From Monarcha castaneiventris obscurior (lineage: Eukaryota > Chordata > Aves > Passeriformes > Monarchidae): a stretch of 64,000 bases of DNA. The notes under the pieces are model-generated. The model saw nothing but the letters and a program-made list of their open reading frames with translations. It was not told the DNA's origin and ran no database searches. The translations under genes were made by a program, and so were the position numbers. The stretch lies in NCBI GenBank assembly GCA_026261815.1, contig JAMPIT010000379.1:6646001-6710000 (forward strand), written 5' to 3'. Shown one piece after another: positions 1 to 12,120 of the stretch (the stretch's first letter is position 1; the number at the start of each line of letters is the position of its first letter).

Positions 1-419
1 GATTTAACGTCTTCTGTAGACTATAGGATTTTAAAAGCTTTACAGAAATATTTGGTCTTTTGCCCATTTTTGAAAAGGAGGGGATGGGACATTTTTAGAC
101 AGCTATGCAAAATAAGCCCCGTTTACACCAAACCCTTAACATAAACATATCATGCATAAGCTTAGCAGCTGTATAGAAGTCAGCAGAGAGAGTGGAAAGG
201 CTTTTGAACTCATATTTCCACACTGGACAGATCTGCAGTGTTAATACTGGTGGCGGATGAGGGATAGACAAGACCAAGCATACTTCTGAAGCTTGTAACT
301 CTGTCTTGTATGGCTTCCCCTCCAACATCTGGAGCTGGGGGAGAGGTGCTACACAAACCTGTATGACAGATTTCCTACCCAAGGCTTCCCATATGTGATG
401 GGCAGCCTAAACAGTCTTT
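1..419. other. Non-coding, no gene seen
   Basis: AT-rich sequence with no recognisable coding exon, RNA gene or repeat. The open frames on the minus strand have no domain-like composition and no plausible splice context, so they are treated as chance. Confidence 0.6.
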
Positions 420-521
420 GTTGGTTTAGTGGTGGACTTGGCAGTGCTGGATTAATGGTTGGACTCAATGATCTTAAACGTTATTTCAAATCTGAATGGT
501 TCTATGATTTTATGATTCTAT
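420..521 (+). mobile_element. CR1: CR1 LINE 3' end fragment
   Basis: The segment reads like the last ~100 bases of an avian CR1 retrotransposon in sense orientation. It has the block GGTTGGACTCAATGATCTTA, then a diverged 'aggtcttttccaacct' equivalent, then the terminal TTCTATGATTTTATGATTCT repeats. CR1 is the dominant LINE of birds and other sauropsids, and copies are usually heavily 5'-truncated, as here. No ORF2 remains. Several mismatches to the canonical tail suggest an old copy. It is inert but marks the host lineage. Confidence 0.85.
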
Positions 522-3500
522 TCTTTGACCATACAGAGAAGAATGACTACAGTTTTTATCAAGCAAACTAAATAAACGGCAGCAATGTTGCAGGAAGGAA
601 ATGTTCAATACTTGGCCTGAGTCTTGCAGAGATCCCTGCATATTTTACCAGACACTTGCTGTGTTCTTTCAGGCTTCTCAGGAATGTCTCTAGCAGCAAT
701 GCCATAGGCAATGTGTCATTCAGTGTGAGCATCCTGGAGGAAAATGCAGGTTCTGCTCTGTACAGCTTCCTCCCATAGATGACTGTTTCTTTGCTTTTTC
801 TGCTCAAGGGGAAAAGAAGGACTGAGCATCAGTATTACACTTCATTCTATAAATTTTTTTTAGTCTGCAAGATTTCTAAGAAAGTTTTCACACTTTTGAA
901 AATCCATTACTCTAGAGAGATAATAGTTCTACTCTGGTTTGCGCTCTTCACACACTATGCTTTTGTATTTCAGATCCTTCTATGAGTCTGCTAGAGGCAG
1001 TAAGAGGAAAGGACCTTTCTCAGAGGCAGAGACTGCAGATGACCTCATGCTGAGGAGACAGGATGCAAAGCACAAAGCTTCTGAAGTACCCACAGGGCAC
1101 CACATGGAACTTGGCAGGCTTGTGACACTTCTGTTTTGATTTGAAATATAGAAGGTCTATATTCCTGGAGTTTCCTGGCAAAATAAACATTTTAAAGAAC
1201 ATATTATTACAGACATGTTCTGGAATCAGTAAAAATTAGGTGTGCATATTTCAAATCAGTTTTTCTTTCAGTACAGACTTTCCAGGATGCAAAGACATAC
1301 AACTGTATTCTTAAATTTTCACTATTCTCTACAAGATGATTTCTCAACAGTGAGCAGGCAACAGAGTTTTCTTTTACTGAAAGTGTAGCCATCTAAGTTG
1401 ATTATTTGAATGTCCTCCAGGAGACTCATCCATTTTAACATATATGTTGAGAAAAATCATTCACAATCCATTCTACATTGGGGTTTAGGCTAAAAGCAGC
1501 TTCGGTCTTCTTTCTGATGTGAATACAGCAGTTGGATCTTTCCTGCTCTTCTCTGAAGGAAGTCTCTAACTTGTTGACAACTTGGCACTTTAGCCAGTGC
1601 TCATGGTTCTTGCAAGTAGACGTAACTTTATCTGGCCTAGACCATGTCACAGCCATTATAACATCTAGTTTTAGTAGATAGCATTATTACAAATAGGTCC
1701 TTAGTAATAAACTGGTTATTTGCTGAACAGAAGTGTTATACTGGCTGCTAATTACAACCCTATGTTGGATACAGTGCGAAGTACATATCCTCAGTATTAT
1801 CCCAGAGGGCACTGGTTTCCAAAAGACAAAAGCTCCTCCAGTAAATTCAGTTGTAAGACTGGTGCCTGAGACTAATGGCACCAGACAGAAGCTTAAAAAA
1901 GCTGTGGTACCTCCTCCTTAATCATCTGGATATCTTTTTCTTCAGATAAATTATAGGTTATTGACTAACATAGTTGGGAACACAAACTCTGTGAACTACT
2001 CATGGAGTTTGAGTTGATCTATGTGGGGATCAGTCATGAACTAGCAAGGCAATGGCATCATACATTTTACAAGATGGGAAAAAAAGTAAATATTACTAAA
2101 TAAATGGCTATGATGCCATGGAAAGGGCAAAAGGTTATGAAAATTATTGGCTTGAGGAAGGAGTCATGTATACAGAGGGATGGAAACACTTTGCTAATAA
2201 GTGTGTGGCATTCCATGGCTGTGATATCAGAATTCCCAATACCAGGCGACTTCCCTTTTCTGAAATCTTTAGCAAATGCCTACATTTCCCACAAATAAAG
2301 AAGAAAATCAAATGGGAAGGATAACCCCCTGTTAGCAGGAAAAGATTTTGTACTAGAGAACAGCACCACTCTTCAGTTGCATGGACACAGCCTCCTCAGT
2401 GCAGGTTAATATTTAAGGACACCAAACAAGACCCCTGCTTTTCCTTTGGATACATTTTTCTCTGTTATTTGGGATGAACCAATTAAAAAGGCCTATGGTG
2501 CTTTAACAGAAAGGAATGAAACCTTGATGACTAATTTCTGTCCTGTTTACTACCACCTATGAGTTTTATTGTGTATTTTAAATCACCAAGTTCCTTAATA
2601 CTCTCTATTTCAAGGAAAAGATATTGTGGCTTTATTTTGTAGATATGCTGTGGCTGGGTATGCATCTGCTAGGATTAGTTGTGAGGCCTATTTCATACAT
2701 CAGTATGCTGTAAAATATGCTGCTGTCTCCATCTGGCTGCTCTGGATCTTGATGTGCAACTCTAAAAGGAGACCTTGGACATAACAGCTCCCTTTGTGTC
2801 TCTTGCCTTTTCTAAAAGCCTCGTGGAGAACTGCCCTATTTACTGGATAGAAACAAGGGATTTTGCAAATTGTGGAGTTTTTTTTTTTGGTTGTTTGTTT
2901 GAATTAATTTTTCTTGGATAGTATTGTTGCATGGCGACGGAACTACAGACAGTGCTGTACCTACTGTAAGCCTTCCATATAATGTGAAAAGACTGTAGGT
3001 AGAAGGGCCTCAAAGAGGTACCCTCTGATGTCCCAACTACCAAAGTAAATTCAAGCCGGTCCCCATTTAAGCTTGTACAGAGAGAAGCATCTAAAAATAT
3101 TAAAAGTATTTTTTAATTGAGTGCATTGGTGTGGATGGGAAATTATGCTCTGTTAGCATGGATGGACATGCTATGGCTGTTTCCCATCTAAGAATAAGAG
3201 GTTTCACCTTATGGTCATTTATCCTGTTTACTTAATGCCACTTCTCAATATTCCACTCACTCATTTTGGAATTCCTCAGGCACTGACTGTTCCTCTGAAA
3301 TGCCACGGAGCCTTGACAAAAGAAAAACCCACAAATGTGTGGCAGTTTTACAAAGCTTTATATCTGAGAATCACCGGTCCTGCCATTTCAGCCACCTGCT
3401 GCCTGGTGTGGCACTGCGAACAACTACCTCACCCTCAGCCCCTGTGTGTTCTTGGTTCAGGCAGCTGCAGTGAGAATTCTTCTCCAGGCCATCCAGCAGT

Positions 3501-6500
3501 GCAGGCTGCCAAGGTTCATCTCCTGTGTGCTAACCTACAGGGCCTCTGCGTGTGAGAAACATGGAAGTATGACCCCTGTCCAATGGATGATCTAAGGAAA
3601 ATTACATAAATGAAAATACAGCAGAGTCCAGTCATCTGTAGTTATAAATAACTTCTGTTGTTTGGTCAGCTGGAATCACACAAACATGCTATTGTTAGGG
3701 GCTGCAAGTGTATGCAGACAGATTTTGAAATGGGAATAATGTAAAAATGAAAGGATTAATTAACCAGATAAATGCTTGGTGTCTGTCTTACTCTGGCAAT
3801 CTAAGAGATGTGCATATGAAGACCTGCAGTGCTATTGATAACTTGACCTTAGGCCTTCACCCCATGCCCAGCTCTGCCAGTGTGGAGAGCTGCTTTGACT
3901 GATTGACTTCCCAGAGAAGAGCATCAAGTCAGGACTTCTGCAAAAGACAGGCACAGTTCTTCCCTTTCCTTTAGGGGCAGGATTTGGATTAGAATGGGGG
4001 AGTGGAGTGGGCAAGAGTGGGAACAGCAGAAATCGTCCTTACAGGAGAAGGAGGAAACTAAAAGAGCCTTGCATCTCAGGTCAGCTTTTCTCTATGTTTC
4101 CCCCACCCTTCTTGTGAACAGTAAGTCCATTTGCTATCTCCTTTTCCTTCATCCCATTCCCTCCCTGCAATACTTGGCCTGGGAACAGGGTGAAGGGGGT
4201 TATTTGTAGTAGTACCCACAGCAAGCAAGAGGGTGGAGGCCCTTTGTAGCCTTGGCCAGGGAAGGGCTTGGAGGAGGCTGCTTACAACCACCAGCTTTCT
4301 AGTCTGGAAGGAATGGAGTGAGGAGTGTCTCTGATACACGGCAAAATAGAAAAGCACTTAAACAAGCACTGGAAAGCCAAGGGCGTGTGTCAGGGCTGTG
4401 TGATGGGCCAAGCTGGTGTCTTTGTGAGGGAAGTGCTAGACTGAGTGCTGGACAGCCCTTATGTGCAGGCTCTGCAACAATTGTATATCAGACTGGGATC
4501 AACTTTTGCTCTGGGCAGATGTCACCTAATGCAAGCATTTAAAATATTGCAATAGTATGGTCAAGGCTTCTCAGATGTGCTGCAGTGTGGTGCCACATAC
4601 TCAAATAAAACTTGCTGCCTGTACCTCACCTTGATGCAGCCTTTCGTGCCTACAAGCAAAGAAGACACTCCTCATTGCTCCCTAAGGACTGAGAGAGACA
4701 AAGCTGGATGCTCTGGGAAGCTTAACAAGAACCTGAGGAGACACAAAGGCTACCTTTTTAGAAAGGAGTGAGCTAGAGAGAATGAGCAAATTTGGCCCCA
4801 GGCAATTTATATTTGTTCCTCTTCCCTTCTGCCTCGTGCAAATATTACTCTGCTCTCTTAAATTTGGCGTTTCTGCCCTTGCCTTGCAGACCTGTGGGGT
4901 GGGAAGTCAAGCAGGCAGCCCAAAGGCAGCACAGCCAGAAGAGAAACAGAAGGAGGATGTGGAAATAATTGGAAATCCCTGGGTTCCAGAAAGTCAGCAG
5001 AGAGCATGCCAGCGCCCTTAAGCTAAGGAGGGACCTGGGAGAGGGTGCAGTTTGCATGTTTGGAAGGAGAGAGGGAAGTGCGTGTTAATAAGGCAGTGTG
5101 AAGGTCTGTGAACTGCAGGAGAGGCATTCGAGGTGGGAACCGCACCCTGTCTCTAATTCCCTCATCTAATCTGGCTGCAGCAGGAGCCCACACAGAGAAG
5201 CTCTTTCAATCCCCTCTCTGTCAGCCGTCTCCACACTGCTTTTGGGCTCTGCAAATGGCTAAAATGTGAAGCATGGGTGGTGTGTGCGTGCTGTGTTTTG
5301 TGTCAGGTTATAAAGCTTTGAAGTTGAATACTTTTTTTAAAAATAAATTTCCTCATGTTGTGAAGAACAAAGCAGCAAATTTGCTAGCTGAAACAGCCCC
5401 CATATCAGTTAAATTATCAAATGCAAATGGCTTATTGGAGTAATTCAGGAAAAAAAACCAAAACAACCTCTTAAGAAACAGGCTATACATTTAAAAGATT
5501 TATATTCTTCTCACTCAAGAACAGTGCACAAGCAATATGGATGCTCCCAGCTCTGCTGGCTGCCATGGTTTTTATCACACTCTGACAGTGTCAGAGAGAT
5601 CTCCTGTAGGCTGAACTGAAGAGTTTTAGCTTGTTCTGCAGGACACTTGGCTGGAGCAAAGAAACTCCTCCATAGCCTGAGACTTCAATGGGTTATTTCA
5701 TATGTCAGTTCAGCCAGTGCAGAGAGAGAAAATCACCCTCGAATGCCCCTTCTTGGAAAGTCCTCTGGAAGGCAGGGGAACTTCCCAACTTTAAACTACT
5801 GCCAGAACATCCTATTTCTGCAGACTCTTCCAGAAGAAATGCTTTGTAAGACTGTGTGCATTTCCTTGGGACACTCATCTGGGAAAAATTAGGATAATTT
5901 CTTTAATCAGGCATTGTGGCTGGGGCAGGGAGAATCAGGGAGCCACATGACCTCTCATATGCCTGTCCTTTGTGGCTCTGTAGGATGGCGGGGGGGAAGC
6001 CATCCTCTACTAATGTGCCACTGCAGGCTTAGACAGCCCAATGAACCATTCTGTTTGCCCTCAGGCTCCTTCAACTTGAAATCAAGCAACAGAGCCACTT
6101 CCCTGCATGGAAGCTGCTTAGCAGGAGAAACGGGGAAGAGGTAGCAGCTGCTTAGAGCTCTCCACTTTTGCATCCAAGCTGCTTGCTGGCCCTGAGGTGC
6201 AGGGAGGGGGAAAGGGTGATGGGAGGCAGCTGGGGAATGTGATGCCCTCTGTATCCTTCCTGTAGTGACAAGCCTTATTCAAACACTTCAGTTTAAAAAG
6301 CTCAGAGTGCAGCTCCAGGAGAATGCTTTCAATTCATAATCAAATATGGGGCAATAACAGATGGATAAAACAAACAAATGTGGGGGAGGATGAGGTACAT
6401 ACTCAAACACTCTGGAGTGTGTTCTGGGAAGAAGACACTCACTTTCTACATGTTATTTCTCATTCAGGGAAATCTACGGGCAAGTGAACTTTGGGACCTT

Positions 6501-6600
6501 CTTCACTGTGCTGAGAAAAATTGCTGGAAGATGCACCTCTATTTATTTTTCCAGTGCAGAAAGAGTTCTCATGTTCTTGCAGGCTTTGAAGCTCTTCCTA
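522..6600. other. Non-coding stretch, no gene seen
   Basis: About 6 kb of AT-rich DNA with short homopolymer runs. The longest open frame (3211-3555, plus, 114 codons) has no recognisable domain and looks like a chance frame in a locally GC-richer patch. Around 5120-5560 the sequence is denser in motifs (an ATGCAAAT octamer and TAAT cores) and could be a conserved non-coding element; this is reported separately as a candidate. No RNA gene or intact mobile element was seen. Confidence 0.55.
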
Positions 6601-6665
6601 TCCCAGCTGTATTACTCCTCTCCTTCTTACATGAGGAAACTGAGCAAGTAGCTTGGCTTTCTGAT
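6601..6665 (-). mobile_element. Possible MIR/CORE-SINE relic
   Basis: The block ATGAGGAAACTGAG followed by 'caagtagcttgg' resembles the antisense MIR segment 'gatgaggaaactgaggcacagagaagttaagtaacttgcccaagg'. Only the core is recognisable, so this could be coincidence. Confidence 0.35.
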
Positions 6666-9600
6666 CAGCACTAATCCTACCCTGTCAGTTTGCCAGGAGA
6701 TGCAGCCTGTTGAGTGGAGGCCTGGCACAGCAACCCCTATGTGCATTGGTGCTCCGCGGGCCTCATTGTGTTACGCTCCTCACGATCCCTGCTCCACAAG
6801 CTCTGCAAGGGGCTCTTCTCCCCACTGCTGCCCTGGGTTACCACTGTATGTGCAGCCAACTCCATTGTTCTGCTGGTGGTGATAGTACATAGGGTTTTCC
6901 AGCAAAGAAAGCCTCCATGCAAGCTGGGGGGCTTCTCAAGGCACAGCGGGTCGGTCACCAGACAAACAGCAGAATGCTTGAGGAGTTATCATCTTAATGC
7001 GCTTGAGTTCCTGGGGCTCGGGACTGTGTGTGAGACTTAAAACCTGCAGCAGACACGGGGACATTGGTAGTAAATGACAAAAATGTGTAAGGTGAACTTT
7101 TCTCAGCTCGGTCTTGTTAATCAGTACGGGGTTACTAAGCAGAGAGGGAGGATCTCTGCAGCTGGCAGGCCTGTGTGATAGTAGCTGTAAGTGAAGCACG
7201 TCATCATCTTGGAAATCAAGTTTTAACTTCATGGGGAAATAGCACACAGATTATAATAGCAGAATTTCCCTTCTACTGTCTGTGCAGTCAGAGATCTCTG
7301 ACCTGTAATTTGTTTTCAAATGTGATCAGTTTCTGCCACCTGTCAGCCAGCCACAGATGCAATATCATACCAGTAGTGAGGTAAAGGACAGAACAGAGTG
7401 TAATCAGTTTGAGGAAATGGTAATATACATTTCAAAGCAGCAACAGTAGTTTAATTCTAGAAACAACGACAAAATGCTTTTTATTTTTTCCCCTGAGTTC
7501 AGTTTTGGAGCCTTGTTTTGAAAACAGAATGTTTTCTTGGCATGCCTATACTGATTTCTTAAATGTGCCAGTGGAGGAAACATCATGCTCTTGTGTCTTC
7601 AGCTTTGTAATAAGATCCAGTTAAACAACTAAAGACATTAAAAATTCATTAGAGCATTTCAGTGGTGTAGTCAATGAGACCTGTTGTTTATCAAAGTGTT
7701 TCCAGCCAAATAATTTTTTTTTTACGCATATAGTGGAAGACACTTGTTCAGAGTGCTTTGTATAAAACTGACTTTATATTTATATGTAAATCATTTACAC
7801 TTCTATGATGAAGCAGTAGGTAAAGTTAGGTAATAGGGCAGATCCGTGAGAACATCTCAGCTTCAACTGCCAAATTCCCCTTTAGGTCAAACAGCACAGG
7901 TGAATTACATCACATACTGGGGCAGTACTCAGCAATAAAAGGAGTTAATTGCAAATGCTTCATTATTATCTTCCTCATGAAGCATTTTTAGGGTACCTAA
8001 AGGTTTGCAAGTGAAAACATGGTGAGCCAAATTCTGCTCTGATTTCCTAATGGTGTTTCAGAAAGAAGAACTTGGGTGATCCATATGAACTATCAGCCAC
8101 CAAAGTATTGTTATGCTTACTTCTGACACTAGTAGAAACATAGGAATCTTTGGACAAATCAAAATTGTATAGTCGAGACAAATGTGCCACAAGAAAATAA
8201 CTTGTCAAGTCTCATTTTGAGAACACTAAATTGTTCTATATAGATTTGTGGAGCAGCATCAGGTTAACTGACACTTAATTTCTGTTCAGCTGCAACGAAT
8301 GTGACCAAATCAAGAGCCAAAATAGCTGATGCAGTTTCTTATCACCCAGAAACTTGCACAAGTTCTTCAAAAGAGGTTATCATGGAAATAGCTCTGTTCA
8401 ATGTGATTTCAGTTCTACCTCTCCGTGTGGTTACTGAGAATGCTAGCTGGGAATCTGAAATTAACCACAGTGTCCCAGTACATTAAAAGTTGAGCCAATG
8501 CATTAGATTTGCATGACCTTTCACAGGAGTCTAGATTGGAGGTGACAGCAATCTTGACAATTGAGTTAAGACTCATGTTGGTGAGGAAAAATTGTATGAG
8601 GCTTGCTGCAGTTCCCATCAGTCTAAACACAGTGGAGTCTGGTATTTTTGTTCAAAGGATTGTGTTATTCTTCTAAACATATTTGAAAGGGTAATGGGCA
8701 CTTTTACTTGGAAGACTATGGACCTATTTGAATTTATGAGATTTCAGTATTTTAAGCTTTAAATTACTATTTAAAATGTATGCTTATCTTATGATATAAA
8801 ATCTGTGGTTAAGCTTGGACCATAATGTTTCTCAAGATGTTTACATACATGAGCCAAACTGAGAAAAAGATTGTCAAATAATTTGATACCCAGCTTGGGA
8901 GAAGAACTTGGTTGAAATCTTTTCTGAGCTGTGAATCTTTAAAAAGAGTGATCTTAAGTGCACAGTATTTTTCAATGGAAGTCTGAAAAGATGTAGTCTT
9001 ACAAGGACATGCTTTATATACACACATTAAATAGGTACTCTTGAGCCTCCAAAGAAAGATATATAAAGAATACTACTTTCAATAGTGTGATTTATCACCA
9101 ACAGAACATGCTCAATTCTATGCATTTTTCCCTTGCATTTAGAAATTTATTCTTGTCAGAAGTATAGAAGCTTCCAAAGCTTCCTGTTCTTGTAAAGATG
9201 TGCCTGACCTTATCTTCTATAAAAAGCTCTATTTTGGCTAACGCTCTATTTACATAGGAATGCAAGCATAATTAAATGCTGACAGCAAGAGGTCTGTTTG
9301 GGTGAAATCTGAATGAATATCTTATAGCGATGTGGTTAACAAACCTTATAAAAATAATAAAGAGAAGCTGCACCCTCACACACTGGGCAGTGTGAGCAGA
9401 GGGTGTCCTGGAGTGGAGGTATGTAAACAACGAGGTGGCAATGTTGGGTTTGTGGTGTTGACAGCAGCATAAACAGCACAAAGAAGCCTTCTAAACAAAA
9501 TCTCCAGCTGATCAGTGGAGCCGACCCACCACAGGCCTCCAGAGCTGCTGAGGAGGAGAGATGCAGGACTAGAGGGTGCCTGTGTGTTTCCACTGGTAGG

Positions 9601-12071
9601 GAAGGCAGGGAAGATGTGAGACTGCTCAGCCATGGGGCTGTGAACGGGTGTGACCCCCAGAGGCAGAGTGGACCTGGAAGCTGTAGAGGGCCATCAAAGG
9701 GCTTTGGCAGCACCAGGTCTTCTGCTGCCCCAAATTCCAGAAAAGGAAGAAGTAGCCCTACTAAAAGTTAATTCAGCAAAATACTAGACTTTCTCTGTCA
9801 GGAAAAAACAGAGCAAGTGAAATCCTGACCGCCTTAAATCCATAACGATGTTACAGATGATTTCAGAGCGTGGCAGAATATTAACCTGCCCCGCTTGCTA
9901 AGTCTCTCTAGCCCAAGCTGCTTGTGTGGTATTTGAGGGCACAGAAAGGGATCAATACTCTGTTCTTCTTTCTCCTTTTCTAAATTCTCCCCTTGTCTGT
10001 TCTGTTGGAGTCAAAAACCAACATGTGGTGTTGAAATCACCCACGGATGCTTAAGAGCAGTGCTGCATGAAGGAAATACTGATTTGTGCAGCATTGTGGA
10101 TCTTCCTAAGAACGGAGAGTGAGCCCAGGTACCTTCTTTTTTATGTCACAGGCCATGAAAAGTAGCTCTAAGTGAGATATGAACTGCCCTGAACAGATGC
10201 AGCTGGTGTGTTTGACTGTGATAAGTGGTGGAAAAGCATGCCATATCTTCCCTTAGGAATGTGTTTATTGGTTAAAATGTTACATCCGAACATACCATTT
10301 TTTACTGGTAAGTTTAAATAGGGAATACATATATACTTGCACCAAATACTTAAATAGATGGTTATATTTGGGTTTGCTCTTATTAATGCAGTTATTCACT
10401 GTTGCCAATGTTTTAAAAATCTATGTATATAAACTTGGGCATTTAGATCCATATTTCAGTTTACAAAGAAGTGGTCGCATTTTCCAAAGCACTGAGAGAC
10501 TAAGAGACTTCTTGAAAAATAATTGTATGAGCATCAAGTGAGGTGTTGACATGATTGTATGTAGATAGATGTGATCACAGTTGTTCATATAGAAACCAGA
10601 TCCACTCCAGATTCCATTCCAGAAGATGTATAGGTGCATTAATTCAGTGCTAATGTGCTGTGTCTCAGCAGCAATAGCCTGTTAGTAAGTGACATCTGGG
10701 CTAAAAACAGAAGAAGAAACTGTTTTTGGAAAACTCCTAGGTTATGGTATTTCAAATTTCTTTGTAGCTGCAATTATACCTACTAAACAGTGAAGTATTT
10801 AATAGCATGTTTTGTATCACCACCTTTATTTGGATTGTAATGTAGTTGATTAAATTTGGAAGACTGTACAAGCTTGTCCTTTCTTTTTAGATGACTGATA
10901 AAAGTAATTTGTCACTGTTTCCGTCACAGGCCACGTGATTAAGATCAGAGTCAAGAACACAACTGTGCAGATCTCAACCACTGGGACCATTGCAGTGCAC
11001 TGAGATAACCAAAAAAGGTAGAGACTGAAAGAAGACAGTGTGATTTGAAATTAATCAAGATGTAACAACCCCCTTCTGTAGGCTGTGGTTGGGAATTCTC
11101 AGCTGAACGGAGTGTGCCAATGGCTGATTCACAACTGCTGGCCTGTTCCTTCTCTGACCTAACACTGTGCTCTCCTCACAGCTGCTGAGTTGCTGATAAA
11201 TCCTCTGAAGCCTAAAACCTTGGGTTGCCTGAGGTTAAGGGAGCCCTGACAGTCTGCACCAATTGAAGATCAGTCTCTGGGTGTCTGAACCCTACAGGGA
11301 GCATTTTATTCCAATGAGCAAGATGTTTGAGGGAACTGCAGGGACTGTGATCTGAGAATACTGGGGGGAAGCAACGGCCAAGACCCAAATGTTAGTTCCT
11401 TTGGTAGTAGCTAACACATTTCCTGACTGCAGTGTTGTCCATGTAACTTGAAAAGAATTCTGAATGAGTCTGTGGCAGAATAAACTAGTTATATGAGATC
11501 ATGGGAGAGGGCTTTTTTTTTCCTTGATGACCAACTGTTGTCTTGTCTGGTGGTAATAAATACATGACAACCACAAGTAATGGAAGAGCTTATAATTGCC
11601 AACAATACTGGATCCCAGGCTTTCTTTTCCATGGGCCAGTGAAGTGCACAGGCCACACTGTAGTTCAGAGGAAGAACAGACACGCTGAAAGCAAAACAGA
11701 GTTTCTCCCTTCCAGCGTAGCTTTTGCAGTGCTTCTGAAAAAAAATTTAAACTCTCTGAAGAGTGTTTCAGTTAATCTTTAGAGACCAGTAATAAAACTC
11801 TAGGAAAAGTATGGAAAGGAAAATATAGGATGCTTTCCATCAGGATGGCTGTGCTTGGTAGGAAGATCTGCTTCTGATTAACATGCCAAGAAAGTACTTA
11901 TGTTGAAAGAGAATTTCACTAGACACTTTTAAAGGAAACTGTTTAGAGAAATGCCACGTACTGACCTCTGAGAAAGATCTCCAGAATCAGTGTTTCCTTC
12001 CAGTTCACTCTGAGGTTTCTACCTTTCTTCTCTGTCATGCATTCAATAGCAATAGTAATAATACCAATACT
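6666..12071. other. Non-coding stretch, no gene seen
   Basis: AT-rich sequence with one GC-richer patch near 9.36-9.72 kb. The patch supports a 125-codon minus-strand open frame without any recognisable domain. Several TAAT-rich tracts occur at 7.6-8.0 kb. No coding exon, RNA gene or confidently identified repeat was found. Confidence 0.55.
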
Positions 12072-12120
12072 TTCTGTGCTGCAACACTCTCTACTTCAAA
12101 GCACTTCACAAACACTGGAC
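12072..12120 (-). mobile_element. Possible MIR/L2-type 3' tail relic
   Basis: The stretch CTTCAAAGCACTTCACAAAC matches the pattern 'atctcaaagcgctttacaaa' found in antisense copies of the ancient MIR/CORE-SINE and L2 3' tails. It is short and diverged. Just downstream (12121-12240) lie 'ctagattcagtctgg' and 'ccttcagtggggtt', which also resemble common ancient sauropsid repeat wording, but I cannot assign a family. Confidence 0.4.

Noticed and set aside
3211..3555. 114-codon plus-strand frame
   Set aside because: No recognisable family, no Kozak or splice support, and composition typical of chance translation.
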